A stretch of 64,000 nucleotides of DNA from CAYYFX01 sp046330135 (lineage in GTDB: Bacteria; ARS69). Below the pieces are notes generated by a model. It was given only the letters and a program-made list of their open reading frames with translations. It had not been told where the DNA came from and did no database searches. The DNA lies in contig JAXLTI010000006.1 of assembly GCA_046330135.1 (NCBI GenBank), forward strand, positions 1 to 64,000, given 5' to 3'. Positions 16,422-26,510 of the stretch are shown in pieces; the first letter of the stretch is position 1, and every line of letters begins with the position of its first letter. The position numbers were made by a program, and so were the translations under genes.

Positions 16422-18944
16422 ATGGCGCGACCCCTGACCCCGCGAACCCCCGAACGCCTTCCTCGAATCGCCTCGCGGGCGCCCTCGGCGCGCTTCGCCG
16501 TCGCGGTCCTCGCCCTCGTGATCGCCTCGGGCCCGGCGAGCGCCCGTTCCTCGCGGCCGAGCTTCCACTTCGGCGGCGGCTACCCGCCCGAGAGCGTCTA
16601 CTCCCTCGCGCTCCACATGCACGGGAGCATGAGCGAGCAATCCGGCAGCTGGGAGTGGCACACCGCCAAGGCGGAGTCCCTCGGGGTGGACATCATCTGG
16701 TGGACCGACCACGACTGGCGTCTCGGCAACGGCGTCGACCGTTCCATGCACCGGTACGATTTCGAGAGCGCGTTCTGGGACTCGCCGCACTTGCGGTGGT
16801 CGGAACCGGACGACGGCTTCCCGGGAGAGTCCCGCTACTGGGAGCTCGACCTCCAGACGCTCGACTTCCTGAAGACGTCGGTGGTCGACTCGCTCGCGTA
16901 CCAGAGCACGCGGAGCTTCCGCCTCGAGGCGAAAGGCGACGCCGGCCCGACCTTCCGCACGGGCTACGTCACGCAGACGTGCTCCGCCTTCCAGAACTAC
17001 CACTCCCTCGCGAAGCGCATCCATTTGCGCTTCCACGTGTTTCCCCAGGCGCTGGATCCCGCCGACGCGCGCTTCGTCGTTTCGGTGGAGATGAGCGACC
17101 ACCCGGACGGCACGAAGATCCTGCGCTACGTGCTGGGCTCCACCGAAGGCGAGAACGTTCACACCATCCCGCTCGCGTTCACGCCGGGAGTCTGGAACGA
17201 CTACGATCTCGATCTCACGTCGGACGCGATCGCGCAGTTCACCTCGGGCGGCGCCGACTCGCTGCGCGGGGAGGACAACGCGCTCTGCTTCGTGCGTCTC
17301 GGCCTCGAGTGCCGCAACGGCTCGCACGCGGTCGTGTTCTTCGACGAGTACCGCATCGACACCCAGCTCACGGGAAACGCCATGCTGGATCGTGCGCGCG
17401 CCATGGGCGCGTACTACCAGACCTTGTATCCCACGGTGCGGCACTACGTGGGCAGCGAGATCTCCTACTTCCGGGCGCAGCCGCACCTCAACGCCTTCGC
17501 GTCGAACCTGCGTCTCGTGGACTACTCGGGGCGCATCTGGTCCGACTCCCTGTACTACGCCATCGACCAGATCCATGCGCAGGGCGGCGCGGTCTCCCTG
17601 AACCACGCCTTCGGCCCGCACTTCGTCTACGACGACAACCCGAACGAGACCGACCAGCAGCGGGCAGTGCGCATCGCGTACACGAAGCAGGGCTACATCG
17701 GCTGCCGCGCGCTCGGCGTGGACGTCTGGGAAGTGGGCTACCGGCGCCGCGGCGGCTGCAGCCTTGCGGAGCACCTCTCCCTCTGGGACGCGCTGAACGC
17801 GAACATGATCTTCCTCACGGGGGACGGCGTGACCGACAGCCACGGGCGCGGCTTCTACCAGCTCGACGGCTGGGGACCGAGCGAGCTCGGTCTCTCCACC
17901 ACGAACAACTTCGTCACCTGGATGTACACCGAGGACCTTTCCGAGGCGGGCTTCGTGCACGCGATGAAGGCGGGGCGCGCGTTCTTCGGCGATCCCTACC
18001 GCTGGAAAGGCGCCGTGGACGTGCGCACGCTGGACGGCTTCCGCATGGGACAGGTGGTGCTCACGGACTGCGCGTCGCACGACGTGCTGGTGGAAGTGAC
18101 CAACGTCCTGCCGGACGTGCAGGTGCGCTTCCTCCAAGCCCAGATGCAGGATCACCCCGGCAAGCCCTACCTCGATCCCGTCTGGACCCGCGACGAGACG
18201 CTCGCCGGCGCCGTCGTGGACGGGGTCTTCTCGGACACCGTGAGCGTGGACACGTCCGCGCCGTCCTTCGTGCGCGTCGAAGTGCGGGACGGCCAGGGCA
18301 AGGAGATGGTCTACAGCAACCCGCTCTACTTCGTGCGCGCGGTCCCGCAGCTGGGGGTGGCCGCGGAGCGCGTCGCGGCGCGACTCGGGCCGGTGCGGGT
18401 CTACGAGGCGGAGGACTTCCGCTTGGAGGGCGCCTCCTACGACCCGAACGAGCTCATGCTGCATCTGTCGGGGAACGAGGCGCCGCGGGGGCTCGGACGG
18501 ATCGTCATCGACCCCGGCTCGCTCGGCGCGCCGGGCAGCGTCGCGGGGGCGACGAGCTGGAGCTACCTCGACGGCGTGCTCGAGCTCTCGGGGTTCAACG
18601 GCTCCTCCTCCGCGATCGACGTGCACTGGGGCGCCACCGGCGTCCGACCGCCGGCGCCGCGGCCCGCGCAGCTCGGGCTGGACCCCGGCCGGCCGAATCC
18701 CTTCGGCCGCGGCACGGCGATCGACTACGCGCTACCGCGCGAAGGGTGGGTGCGGCTCGAAGTGCTCGACACGGCCGGGCGCCGCGTGCGCGTGCTCGCC
18801 CTGGAGTTCCAGAAAGCCGGCGAGCATCGCGTGAGCTGGGACGGGAGAGACGAGGGCGGCGAGGATGTCGCGGCGGGGGTCTACTACATCCGTCTCCAGC
18901 ACGACGGCAAGACGCTCGTGCAGAAGGCCGCGCGTCTGCGTTGA
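16422..18944 (+). CDS. Secreted PHP-like metal-dependent protein with a FlgD-type C-terminal domain
   Basis: An 840-residue protein with an Arg-rich leader and a signal peptide (FAVAVLALVIASGPASA). Residues about 60-110 have the PHP/amidohydrolase metal motif: LALHMHGSMSE (His65, His67) and WWTDHDW (Asp96, His97, Asp98), with SLNHAFGP further on. A jelly-roll-like insert at about 130-320 splits the barrel (ECRNGSHAVVFFDEYRID). The last 85 residues are a FlgD-like Ig domain: RPNPFGRGTAI, VSWDGRDEGG, VAAGVYYIRL, ending KAARLR. A secreted PHP phosphoesterase or sugar-related hydrolase is likely; the substrate is unknown. TTGAAA (16387-16392), an 18-bp spacer and GAGAAT (16411-16416) could form a promoter giving a leaderless mRNA. 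Confidence 0.8.
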   Translation: MARPLTPRTPERLPRIASRAPSARFAVAVLALVIASGPASARSSRPSFHFGGGYPPESVYSLALHMHGSMSEQSGSWEWHTAKAESLGVDIIWWTDHDWRLGNGVDRSMHRYDFESAFWDSPHLRWSEPDDGFPGESRYWELDLQTLDFLKTSVVDSLAYQSTRSFRLEAKGDAGPTFRTGYVTQTCSAFQNYHSLAKRIHLRFHVFPQALDPADARFVVSVEMSDHPDGTKILRYVLGSTEGENVHTIPLAFTPGVWNDYDLDLTSDAIAQFTSGGADSLRGEDNALCFVRLGLECRNGSHAVVFFDEYRIDTQLTGNAMLDRARAMGAYYQTLYPTVRHYVGSEISYFRAQPHLNAFASNLRLVDYSGRIWSDSLYYAIDQIHAQGGAVSLNHAFGPHFVYDDNPNETDQQRAVRIAYTKQGYIGCRALGVDVWEVGYRRRGGCSLAEHLSLWDALNANMIFLTGDGVTDSHGRGFYQLDGWGPSELGLSTTNNFVTWMYTEDLSEAGFVHAMKAGRAFFGDPYRWKGAVDVRTLDGFRMGQVVLTDCASHDVLVEVTNVLPDVQVRFLQAQMQDHPGKPYLDPVWTRDETLAGAVVDGVFSDTVSVDTSAPSFVRVEVRDGQGKEMVYSNPLYFVRAVPQLGVAAERVAARLGPVRVYEAEDFRLEGASYDPNELMLHLSGNEAPRGLGRIVIDPGSLGAPGSVAGATSWSYLDGVLELSGFNGSSSAIDVHWGATGVRPPAPRPAQLGLDPGRPNPFGRGTAIDYALPREGWVRLEVLDTAGRRVRVLALEFQKAGEHRVSWDGRDEGGEDVAAGVYYIRLQHDGKTLVQKAARLR

Positions 18945-19060
18945 TTCCCCCGAGGGCGCGCCGTGGGCGTATCAACCTCGCCGCGGCGGCGTCGGTGAGT
19001 CCGCTGGGGTGCCCGGCGCCCGGCGCGCCGAGCTCCCCGTACGATCAGGGAGGGATCGCC

Positions 19061-21466
19061 ATGTCGAAGCAGCAGCACGTCCGACTCGCCATGGCTCGGA
19101 CCGCGACGGGCCTCGTCCTCGCAGCCTCGGCGCTGTCCGGGGTCCGGGCTCACGCCGACGGCGAGACGTGGCGCTACTACCGATTGGGGAACACCGGCAT
19201 CCAGGGCGACTACAACGACGCCCTGTGGATCGGACCGGACGGGGATCCGTACATCGGGGGCTACGATCCCGTGTTCGAGGAGGGCGGGTTCGTCAAGTTC
19301 ATCCAGAGCGAGGACCGGTGGGTGAACTACTCGAACGTGGACTACCCGGTCATCGGCCATCCCGACGAGACCGGGTGCGTGCGAATCCGGGACATCGTGC
19401 CGGACGCGACGGGGAGGCTCTGGCTCGGGACGTGGCACGGAGCGCTGACCTTCGACCGCGCGATCGGCGGCAGCTCGCTGGTGCGCCTCGGTCCGGGGAA
19501 CTCGGGGCTCCTCGACGAGCAGACCTACGACATCGACCGCGCGCCCGACGGCACGATGTGGTTCGTGAACGGCGGCGTCGCCCGCTACAACCCTGCGACC
19601 GACACGTGGTCGCGCTGGCCCCTCGGCGCGGTGTTCATGAGCGTGCAGCCGAAGGCTGCCGGCGGCTACCTCGTCTGGTCATCCGAGAGGCCGCCCTTCC
19701 AGGACTACACGTTCATCTTCGACAGCACCACGCAACAGTGGACCACGATCGACATCACCTATCCGCACGGCAGCCCCGGAGACGTCGCCGGCATGCCGGG
19801 GAAGGACTGCGTCGACGACGTCGGGAACTTCTGGGCGCTGCGCTTGCGGAATGCCGGGGATTACGACGCTCTGGACTACCGCCGTCCCGACGGGACGTGG
19901 ATCTCGAAGCCGGAGCCGTACTACGGCGTCACGTTCGACATCTCGGCGTTCACCGCCTATGGAAACGGCCGGGCCTTGCTGGTCGACGGCAACGGACAGG
20001 TCTTCCGGTTCGACGGTTCGGCCTGGGCAAGCCTCGGCGCAGGTTCCGGCGTCTCCGCCAACACGGTGGACGTCGACGGCGCGGGCAACATCTGGGTGTG
20101 CGGCGTCGGCGGAGCCGCGAAGCGGAACGCACAGACCGGTCAGTGGCAGCGCTACCGCGTGACCAACACGAGCAACTTCGACGACTTCAACCGTGACCTC
20201 ACGATCGACCCGGTCCACGGCTACGTCTACACCGGCGCCAACGCCGGTCCCGGGGTCGGCGGGATGGTGCGCTTCGACGGGACGCGCTGGACGTGCTGGG
20301 ATCAGCTCACGTACGGGCTCGGGTACGACTGGCCCTTCGCCAACGACTACTGCCAGGCTCTGGCCCACCGGCCCTCGAGCGGGCGCGTCGCCGTCTCTCC
20401 CCTGAATTGGCTCTACGGAATCCACGAGTGGACGGGCTCCGCGTTCGTCCAACTTCCCCCGCTGAGCGGCGCTCAACGGATGTGCGAGGACTCGCAGGGC
20501 CGGCTGTGGGCCATCGGGGAGTACTTCAGCCTCGGCTACCACGACGGGAGCGGCTGGACGAGCGTGCCGATCGTGGGCTGGGGCACCAACGTCCGCCCGG
20601 ACCCGACCCGGCCCGGCACGGTGTGGGCCAACACCGGCTACCAGCTCCTCCGGACGGATGGAGGCGCCTACACCTTCGCGCGCACGATCGCCGATTTCGT
20701 TCCCCCGCTGTGGGACAACACGGACACGTTCACGGGCCTCGCCGTCGCGGCCGACGGGATCGCATGGGTCGGCGCGACGGCCCTCTACGACGGACCGACC
20801 CCGGGCGGTGCGCTCATCCGCATCGACGCAGATACAGGAGAGTACCAGATGCTGCGCAAGAGCCAGGGCTGGCCCTTTCCCGGTGACGTCGTCACGCCGT
20901 GGGTCGTGACGCCCGACGGGCGGCTCTGGATGCAGTACGACGACCTCAACTACCCGTACGACGACGTCGGGCTCTGCTGGTACGACGGGACGAACGTCGG
21001 CCGCTTCCCGGCTCCGCCGGGCGGGGAGCCCCAGTGGGGCGGCCTGCCGCACAAGCAGATCGAGGACATGGAGGTCCGTGTCCTTCCCGATCACTACGAG
21101 CTGTGGATGAGCTGCGTGAGCCGCGGGATCGCCGTGCTGAGCGTGCCGTACCAGAATCCGGTGGCGGTCCGCTCGGAGCCGGCGCCGGTCACGCTCGCTC
21201 TGGAGCAGAACCGGCCGAACCCGTTCCGTACTTCCACGCAGCTCGGCTTCTCGCTCCCGCACGTCGAGCGCGTGCGATTCTCGGTCCACGACGTCGGCGG
21301 GCGGCTGGTGCGCATTCTCCTCGATCGAGAGATGTCCGCGGGCCGGCACGAAGTGGCGTGGGACGGGAGGGACGCGGAGAATCGTGCCGTGGCGAGCGGC
21401 GTGTATTTCTACACGCTGGAGAGAGCCGGGCAGGAACTGCAACGGAAGATGGTGGTGCTTCGGTAG
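19061..21466 (+). CDS. Secreted beta-propeller protein with a FlgD-type C-terminal domain
   Basis: AGGGAGGGATCGCC precedes the ATG. The 801-residue product has a signal peptide ending ALSGVRAHA, then repeated propeller blades of the two-component-regulator kind (DATGRLWLGTWHGALTFD; APDGTMWFVNGGVARYN; DGAGNIWVCGVGG; DSQGRLWAIGEY) over residues about 30-705. The last 85 residues form a FlgD-like Ig domain (NRPNPFRTSTQLGFSLP, VAWDGRDAEN, ASGVYFYTLE). No enzymatic domain is visible, so it is probably a surface-attached binding protein. It runs in the same direction as the PHP-like gene, 116 bp away. Confidence 0.85.
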   Translation: MSKQQHVRLAMARTATGLVLAASALSGVRAHADGETWRYYRLGNTGIQGDYNDALWIGPDGDPYIGGYDPVFEEGGFVKFIQSEDRWVNYSNVDYPVIGHPDETGCVRIRDIVPDATGRLWLGTWHGALTFDRAIGGSSLVRLGPGNSGLLDEQTYDIDRAPDGTMWFVNGGVARYNPATDTWSRWPLGAVFMSVQPKAAGGYLVWSSERPPFQDYTFIFDSTTQQWTTIDITYPHGSPGDVAGMPGKDCVDDVGNFWALRLRNAGDYDALDYRRPDGTWISKPEPYYGVTFDISAFTAYGNGRALLVDGNGQVFRFDGSAWASLGAGSGVSANTVDVDGAGNIWVCGVGGAAKRNAQTGQWQRYRVTNTSNFDDFNRDLTIDPVHGYVYTGANAGPGVGGMVRFDGTRWTCWDQLTYGLGYDWPFANDYCQALAHRPSSGRVAVSPLNWLYGIHEWTGSAFVQLPPLSGAQRMCEDSQGRLWAIGEYFSLGYHDGSGWTSVPIVGWGTNVRPDPTRPGTVWANTGYQLLRTDGGAYTFARTIADFVPPLWDNTDTFTGLAVAADGIAWVGATALYDGPTPGGALIRIDADTGEYQMLRKSQGWPFPGDVVTPWVVTPDGRLWMQYDDLNYPYDDVGLCWYDGTNVGRFPAPPGGEPQWGGLPHKQIEDMEVRVLPDHYELWMSCVSRGIAVLSVPYQNPVAVRSEPAPVTLALEQNRPNPFRTSTQLGFSLPHVERVRFSVHDVGGRLVRILLDREMSAGRHEVAWDGRDAENRAVASGVYFYTLERAGQELQRKMVVLR

Positions 21467-21501
21467 CTCTGCGAATCGCCGCCGGTCGGGCGTCGCGCGC
21501 G

Positions 21502-21529
21502 GAGTTCTCGCCTCGGAGAGAGGCGACTC
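21502..21529. terminator. Imperfect hairpin between convergent genes
   Basis: GAGT-TCT-CGCCTC pairs with GAGGCG-ACTC around the loop GGAGA, a 10-bp stem with a 3-nt bulge. It lies 35 bp past the stop of the propeller gene and 14 bp from the stop of the converging protease gene. Confidence 0.4.
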
Positions 21530-21542
21530 CCGTTCCCCGCGG

Positions 21543-22892
21543 CTACCAGACGACGAGGGCGGCGAGGTCGAGCCGTCCGGCCCCCATCTTGCCCTCCCAC
21601 GGAGTTCCGTCGATCGCGAGAGGAGCGGCGGTCCGTTGAAGGGCGTCGGACACGTCCTGGGGTCGAGCGGTCGGGTCCACTTGCAGGCGCAGCGCGGCAC
21701 CGCCCGCCGCCATCGGGGTCGACATGGAGGTCCCGCTCCACACGGCCCAACCCTGGCCGAGGAACGTCGACAGGATTCCGACCCCGGGCGCGGCGAGGTC
21801 GACGTGAGGTCCCCAATTCGAGAATGGTGCGCGGCCGTCCTGGGGGTCGGATGCGGCGATGGCGAGGACCTCGCTCATCTGTGCGGGAAAATGCTTGCGA
21901 TCGTCCCGCCCCAGGTTCCCCGCGGACGCCACGACCACCGCGCCGCTCTCGACCGCATCCACGATGGCCTCGCGGATGACATGCACGTCGGCGTACATGC
22001 CGAGGCTCAGATTGAGCACGTCGGCGCCGTTCTGCACGGCCCAGCGGATGCCGCGCGCGACGCTCACCGACGTGCCGTTTCCTTCGGAATCCAGCACCCG
22101 GACCGCGAGCAACGTCGCGTCGGGCGCAACCGCGTGAACGATCCCCGCGACGTGCGTTCCGTGGCCCGCCCCTTCGTCGACGAGCCCGTCGCCGTCCTGG
22201 TCGATCCCGTCGGCGACGTCGCCGGCGTTCGTGTCCTCGTCCACGAAATCGTAGGCGAGCGGGGACACCGACGGGGCGAGCGCCGGATGAGACGCGTCGA
22301 TGCCCGTGTCCAGGATCGCCACCGTGACCGACGTCCCCGTCGCGACGAGGTGAGCGGCCGGCGCATTGATCCGTGACATCGCCTCCTGGTCCGCGACGTC
22401 GCCGAACACGTGCCCACCCTCGAAGATGGGGATCGTGCCCTGCTGCGACTCCGGCGTCTCCGATACGAAGTCCGGCTGCGCGTCCAAGCAGTCCCCGGAC
22501 TCGAGGAAGTCCCCGACCCAGTTCCACTCGCCTCCCGGCGGGAGGTCGACGAGCACGTAGGCCGAGCCTTCGACCTCACGGATGGTGGACGTGCCCCACT
22601 TCGCGTTGAAGGCGGGCAGGTCGATGCCCGGCGTCAGCTTCACGACGGCCTGTCCGGAGACGAACGGCGCCGATTCCCGAGGAGGGCCGGAGGGCCCGTG
22701 GCCTGTCGCCATCAGCACGGGTGGGTTGACGGCGCCGGGCGGGGCGGTGGCCGCGCTCGGGAGAGCGGAGTCCACGACCCGGGGGGAGAACGGATCGCCG
22801 GCCTGTCGATCGCAACCGCCCGCCGCGAGGACCGACACGCACGCGGCCGCAACGAGCGAGGTCCGGATGGCGACGCCGAGCGAATCAGGCAT
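21543..22892 (-). CDS. Subtilisin-like (S8) serine protease lipoprotein
   Basis: Start at 22892, with GGGGAG 6 nt upstream and a lipoprotein signal ending LAAGGC (Cys27). The 449-residue protein has a propeptide-like region (about 75-170, FVSGQAVVKLTPGIDL ... AYVLVDLPPG) and an S8 peptidase domain (about 180-445) with the complete triad Asp195 (AILDTGID), His244 (GHGTHVAG) and Ser389 (SGTSMSTPMA). A calcium-site-like DQDGDGLVDEG lies between Asp and His. It is the last gene of the sigma/anti-sigma/CHAT operon, 53 bp after the CHAT gene, and as a lipoprotein would act at the envelope. It may process or be processed by the same pathway. Confidence 0.93.
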   Translation of the reverse strand: MPDSLGVAIRTSLVAAACVSVLAAGGCDRQAGDPFSPRVVDSALPSAATAPPGAVNPPVLMATGHGPSGPPRESAPFVSGQAVVKLTPGIDLPAFNAKWGTSTIREVEGSAYVLVDLPPGGEWNWVGDFLESGDCLDAQPDFVSETPESQQGTIPIFEGGHVFGDVADQEAMSRINAPAAHLVATGTSVTVAILDTGIDASHPALAPSVSPLAYDFVDEDTNAGDVADGIDQDGDGLVDEGAGHGTHVAGIVHAVAPDATLLAVRVLDSEGNGTSVSVARGIRWAVQNGADVLNLSLGMYADVHVIREAIVDAVESGAVVVASAGNLGRDDRKHFPAQMSEVLAIAASDPQDGRAPFSNWGPHVDLAAPGVGILSTFLGQGWAVWSGTSMSTPMAAGGAALRLQVDPTARPQDVSDALQRTAAPLAIDGTPWEGKMGAGRLDLAALVVW

Positions 22893-22945
22893 GCAAGCTC
22901 CCCGAGCGCGAAGAAGACTGAGAGAGACAGACGGGGGAGTGGCCT

Positions 22946-25831
22946 TCATGATACATGACCGTCCCCCGGCGACACCAGGGGCGACCCGCGCGATCGCGTC
23001 GGCGCCGGCCGAAACGACGTGGCCGCTCCTCCGACCAGCACGAACGGGGCCCAATGGAACGGGAAGGGCCGCTTCGCGCGCACGACGCGCATGGCTTCCG
23101 CCAAGGCTTCGTCGAGTCGGCGCCCGGCGCGGACCTCTCCGTAGAACGCGGTGACCAGGTCCGCCGCCGACTCGTCGTGCACGGCCCACAGGCTGAGGAG
23201 CAGCGAGCTTGCCCCGGCATGGACGAACCCCCGCGCCAGCCCGACGATCTCGTCTCCGGGTCCTATCCAGTTACGCCCCGACTGGCAGGCGCTCAGGCAG
23301 ACGAGCGTATCCTTGAGGCGGAGCCCATAGACGTCGTGGAGGCTCATCCATCCGTCGGCCAGCTGAAAGGCCGAGAACGTCGGGTCGTCTCCGCGGAAGA
23401 GGCCGTGCGTCGCGATGTGCAGGATGTCCGCCATCGGCGCGGCCCGGCGCAGGCGGGCCGCCGTGGCGCGCGCTCCGCGGAACGTCGGTCCCCTCGGGAA
23501 TCGGGAGCGAACGGCGCGTGTCTCGCGTCGCGTCGCCGGGATCCCCTCGTCGCCGGCTTCCACCACCACGACACGCGGCTCGCCTTCGGGGCGACTCGCG
23601 CGGCCGAGGTATCGCAAGCACGTCGCGCTCGGCAGGACGGAGATCGAGTGGCGGTCCACGACGCGCTCGCCGCGGGACGTCGGGAGCGCCGCGAACGGGA
23701 GCGAGTGCAGGGGCCCGTGCGGCACGAGGATCACCCGGGGTGCGCTCACCTCGAGGGGTCGCCACACTCGTTCCGCCAACTCCGACAGGTGATGCTGGGT
23801 CCCCTCCTGCATCACCGCGCCGTGCCGGCGCAGATACTCCTCGCCGTGCGCGGCCTTCTCGATCTGGAAGCGCAGCCGCGCCAGACGGTCCTGCAGCTCC
23901 GCCGCCGTCACCGGGAGGCGCACGGCGCGCGCCCGGTCCTCCGAGACGACGACGGCCCACGAGCCGCGCGGGCCGATCCAGTACTCGACGAGCTGGGCAT
24001 CGCGAGGGATCCGGGCGCGCACCTCGGACAGCGTCATCGTCTCGCCCGCGGTCAGGGCGCCGAGCGCTGCGTTGCGCCGTTCGACGCGTCGGAGATTCTC
24101 CGTGATGTCCTCCTCCACTCGCCGTGCGACGACCGGGTCCAGCTGGCGCAGGTCCGACGGCGTGCGCCGCGAGTGCGGGGCACCGTTCAGGCGCCTGCGC
24201 AGATCCTGAAGGCGGCGCAGCAACCGCGACGCTACCGGGTCGTGCGCCGCCACGGCGTCGAGGCGCCGCGCCAGGAGGTCGACGAGCGCGCGTGAGCGCG
24301 ATCGCTCGATGAGGGCGAGGGCATCCGCAGCGGCAGAGGGGCGCCCCGCCTCCATCACGAGGGCGAGGAGGTCGGCATACATGCGCTCGTGACCCCGCGC
24401 GAAGCTGACCCCGAACTCGTCGATCCCGATTCTCCCCCGCAGGCTCTCGACGCGGCGCAACGCCTCACGGTAGTGCCGCGCGGCGCGGCGCCGGTCTCCG
24501 GCGGCTTCCGCCAGGCGACCGCGCAGGTGCCGCTCGCGCGCCGACAGCCAGGGCGCGGGCAGCCTGCGAAGGCACGCGAGCGCCCGATCGAGCTCGGCGG
24601 CCGCGTCGCGTCTCCGGGACGACGCGTCGAGCGCGGCTGCGAGGACGAGCCGCGCCGTCGCCTCGTGGAGACGCATTCGCTCGCGATGGAACACGCGGAC
24701 GGCTCGGCGGAGGGAGGGGACCGCCGCAGCAGCGTCGGCGGAGCCGGTGGCGAACTCGGCCAGGCGCACGTCGCACACGGCCTCCGAGACCCGATTCCCC
24801 TCCTCGCGGAACCCCGCACGCGCCTCCTCGACGCGGGTTGCCGCCGTCGCCGGGTCGCCGCGTCCCGCCGCCGCGACGGCCTCGAAGAGGGTCGCGCGCG
24901 CCCTCTCGAATCCCAACCCCAGACTCGACGCCAGGGCGCGCGCGCGCGCGGCGATCGTCGCCGCTCGCTCGAAGCACCGAACCTCGAGCAGCAGCTCGGC
25001 CAGGTCGATGAGCGTCAACGTCAGGTAGTGCGCGTCCTGCGTCTCCTCGAAGGAGCGGCGCGCCTCATCCAGCGTGTCGTATGCGCGCCCGAACTCCCCG
25101 CGCTGATACAGCACGTAGCCGAGATTGAAGTCCGCGAACGCTCGGACGCGGGTCTCGCCGGCTCGCTTCGCCTCGGCGCGCACGGCGACGTACTCCGACT
25201 CGGCCCGGTCGAGTCGCCCCAGGGCGGAGAGCGCGGTCGCGCGATTCAGCCGCGCCAGACGGATCATCACATGGTCGCCGCGAGCGCGGGCCGAACGGAG
25301 CGCCCGGTCGTATCGCGACAAGGCCCTGGAGTGGCGCTCCATGCGGTGATCCACGTTCGCGAGGTTCATGTCGAGACGCGCCGCGGCATCGGGCTGGCCC
25401 GTCCGCAGCAGCGCGCGGCGGGCCCGTTCCCCGGCAGCGAGCGCTTCCGCGTAGCGGCCGAGATACGTCAGCGCGTTCACTTCGCCGATCCCCACGCGCG
25501 CTGCGTCGGCCGCTCTTCCCAGCGCGACGTACCGGTCGACCGCCCGCCGGTAGCACTCGAGCGCCTCGCGGGCCTGCAGCCGCGCGGCGAGCGTGTGTCC
25601 CTTCACCCAACACGCGCGCGCGCCCGCGGCCGGGTCGGGCGAGATCTCCGCGAGGAGCTCCGCTCGCTCGGCCAGCGCGACCGCGCGATTCACGTCGACG
25701 CGCAGCTGTCGGAGGACCTCGTTCGCGAGCTCCTCCACGGCGGCGGCGCGCTCACCGGGCGCCGACTCGCGCACGACGCGCGAGACCGCTTCGCCGTCCG
25801 GCGCTTCCGCCACGTCGCGGGCCAGGCTCAT
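22946..25831 (-). CDS. TPR-CHAT caspase-fold protease
   Basis: The ATG overlaps the anti-sigma stop by 4 bp (ATGA). The 961-residue protein has no signal peptide or membrane segment, so it is cytoplasmic. Residues about 40-560 are tetratricopeptide-type helical repeats (AREALECYRRAVDRYVALG; YAEALAAGERARRAL). Residues about 610-950 are the CHAT domain, with the catalytic His809 in ILHIATHGLF and Cys849 in VCLSACQSG, both in canonical context, and RVILVPHGPLHSLPF upstream. CHAT domains are cysteine proteases related to separase and to the Csx29 component of type III-E CRISPR effectors, with TPRs as the sensor or partner-binding part. Its place between an anti-sigma factor and a subtilase suggests regulated proteolysis. 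Confidence 0.93.
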   Translation of the reverse strand: MSLARDVAEAPDGEAVSRVVRESAPGERAAAVEELANEVLRQLRVDVNRAVALAERAELLAEISPDPAAGARACWVKGHTLAARLQAREALECYRRAVDRYVALGRAADAARVGIGEVNALTYLGRYAEALAAGERARRALLRTGQPDAAARLDMNLANVDHRMERHSRALSRYDRALRSARARGDHVMIRLARLNRATALSALGRLDRAESEYVAVRAEAKRAGETRVRAFADFNLGYVLYQRGEFGRAYDTLDEARRSFEETQDAHYLTLTLIDLAELLLEVRCFERAATIAARARALASSLGLGFERARATLFEAVAAAGRGDPATAATRVEEARAGFREEGNRVSEAVCDVRLAEFATGSADAAAAVPSLRRAVRVFHRERMRLHEATARLVLAAALDASSRRRDAAAELDRALACLRRLPAPWLSARERHLRGRLAEAAGDRRRAARHYREALRRVESLRGRIGIDEFGVSFARGHERMYADLLALVMEAGRPSAAADALALIERSRSRALVDLLARRLDAVAAHDPVASRLLRRLQDLRRRLNGAPHSRRTPSDLRQLDPVVARRVEEDITENLRRVERRNAALGALTAGETMTLSEVRARIPRDAQLVEYWIGPRGSWAVVVSEDRARAVRLPVTAAELQDRLARLRFQIEKAAHGEEYLRRHGAVMQEGTQHHLSELAERVWRPLEVSAPRVILVPHGPLHSLPFAALPTSRGERVVDRHSISVLPSATCLRYLGRASRPEGEPRVVVVEAGDEGIPATRRETRAVRSRFPRGPTFRGARATAARLRRAAPMADILHIATHGLFRGDDPTFSAFQLADGWMSLHDVYGLRLKDTLVCLSACQSGRNWIGPGDEIVGLARGFVHAGASSLLLSLWAVHDESAADLVTAFYGEVRAGRRLDEALAEAMRVVRAKRPFPFHWAPFVLVGGAATSFRPAPTRSRGSPLVSPGDGHVS

Positions 25832-26454
25832 CGCTCGGACGCCGGCTCCGCCGCGACGTCGAACACGAAGAGGTGGTCGTCCACGACGGCTCGGATGACG
25901 AGCCGCGAGGCGTCGCCGACCTCGAGCACGAACTCCCCAAGATCGTCGGTCGTGACCTCGTGGGGACGGTCGCGGGCGTCCAGGACGAGGAGCGGAGATC
26001 CGGCGGCCGGCGCCGACCGAGGTCTCAGCCGCAGGAGCTGACCCGTGAGAACCTGGGACGTGCCCGCTCGCTCGATGGCGAGATCGAGCTCCACGTCGCC
26101 GCTCTCGAACCGGAGGCGTCGGCTGGCGGCCGCCGAACGGACGCCGGCCGGAGCGAGGGTCGCGGACGAATCGGTGACCAGAGCCACGGCCTCCTCGACG
26201 AGGCCGCGCGCGAACTCGGCGAGCCGCTGGGCGATGCCGGCGACCGCAGCCGGCCGGCGGAGCGCGATCGCGGCCGCGACCCGATCCTGGGGAGGCTCGG
26301 GATCGCGGTCCTCGCGGAGGGTCCGGACGAGCTCCTCGAGCTGGCGGAGAGCGCCGCGACAGCGCGCGCACGACGCGACGTGCTGCGCCGATTCGCTGTT
26401 CTTCGGGGCCTCACCAAAGAGCAACGCGATCAACTCCTCGTCCTTCGGGTGCAT
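25828..26454 (-). CDS. Zinc-finger anti-sigma factor, soluble
   Basis: The ATG at 26454 is preceded by GGGAGGAAGG. Residues 1-45 form an anti-sigma zinc-binding helix bundle (LIALLFGE, then His-x3-Cys-x2-Cys in HVASCARC). The remaining residues to 208 lack a transmembrane helix; residues about 125-205 look like a small beta-sandwich (LTGQLLRL, LLVLDARDRPHEVTTDDLGEFVLEV). A soluble, not membrane-anchored, anti-sigma protein points to a cytoplasmic signal. It lies 56 bp after the sigma gene and overlaps the CHAT gene, so the CHAT protease is an obvious candidate for releasing the sigma factor by cutting this protein. That is inference. Confidence 0.8.
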   Translation of the reverse strand: MHPKDEELIALLFGEAPKNSESAQHVASCARCRGALRQLEELVRTLREDRDPEPPQDRVAAAIALRRPAAVAGIAQRLAEFARGLVEEAVALVTDSSATLAPAGVRSAAASRRLRFESGDVELDLAIERAGTSQVLTGQLLRLRPRSAPAAGSPLLVLDARDRPHEVTTDDLGEFVLEVGDASRLVIRAVVDDHLFVFDVAAEPASER

Positions 26455-26510
26455 CCTTCCTCCCTGACGCAGAAACAGACCGACCAACCCCGTCGCGGAT
26501 ACACGGCGCC

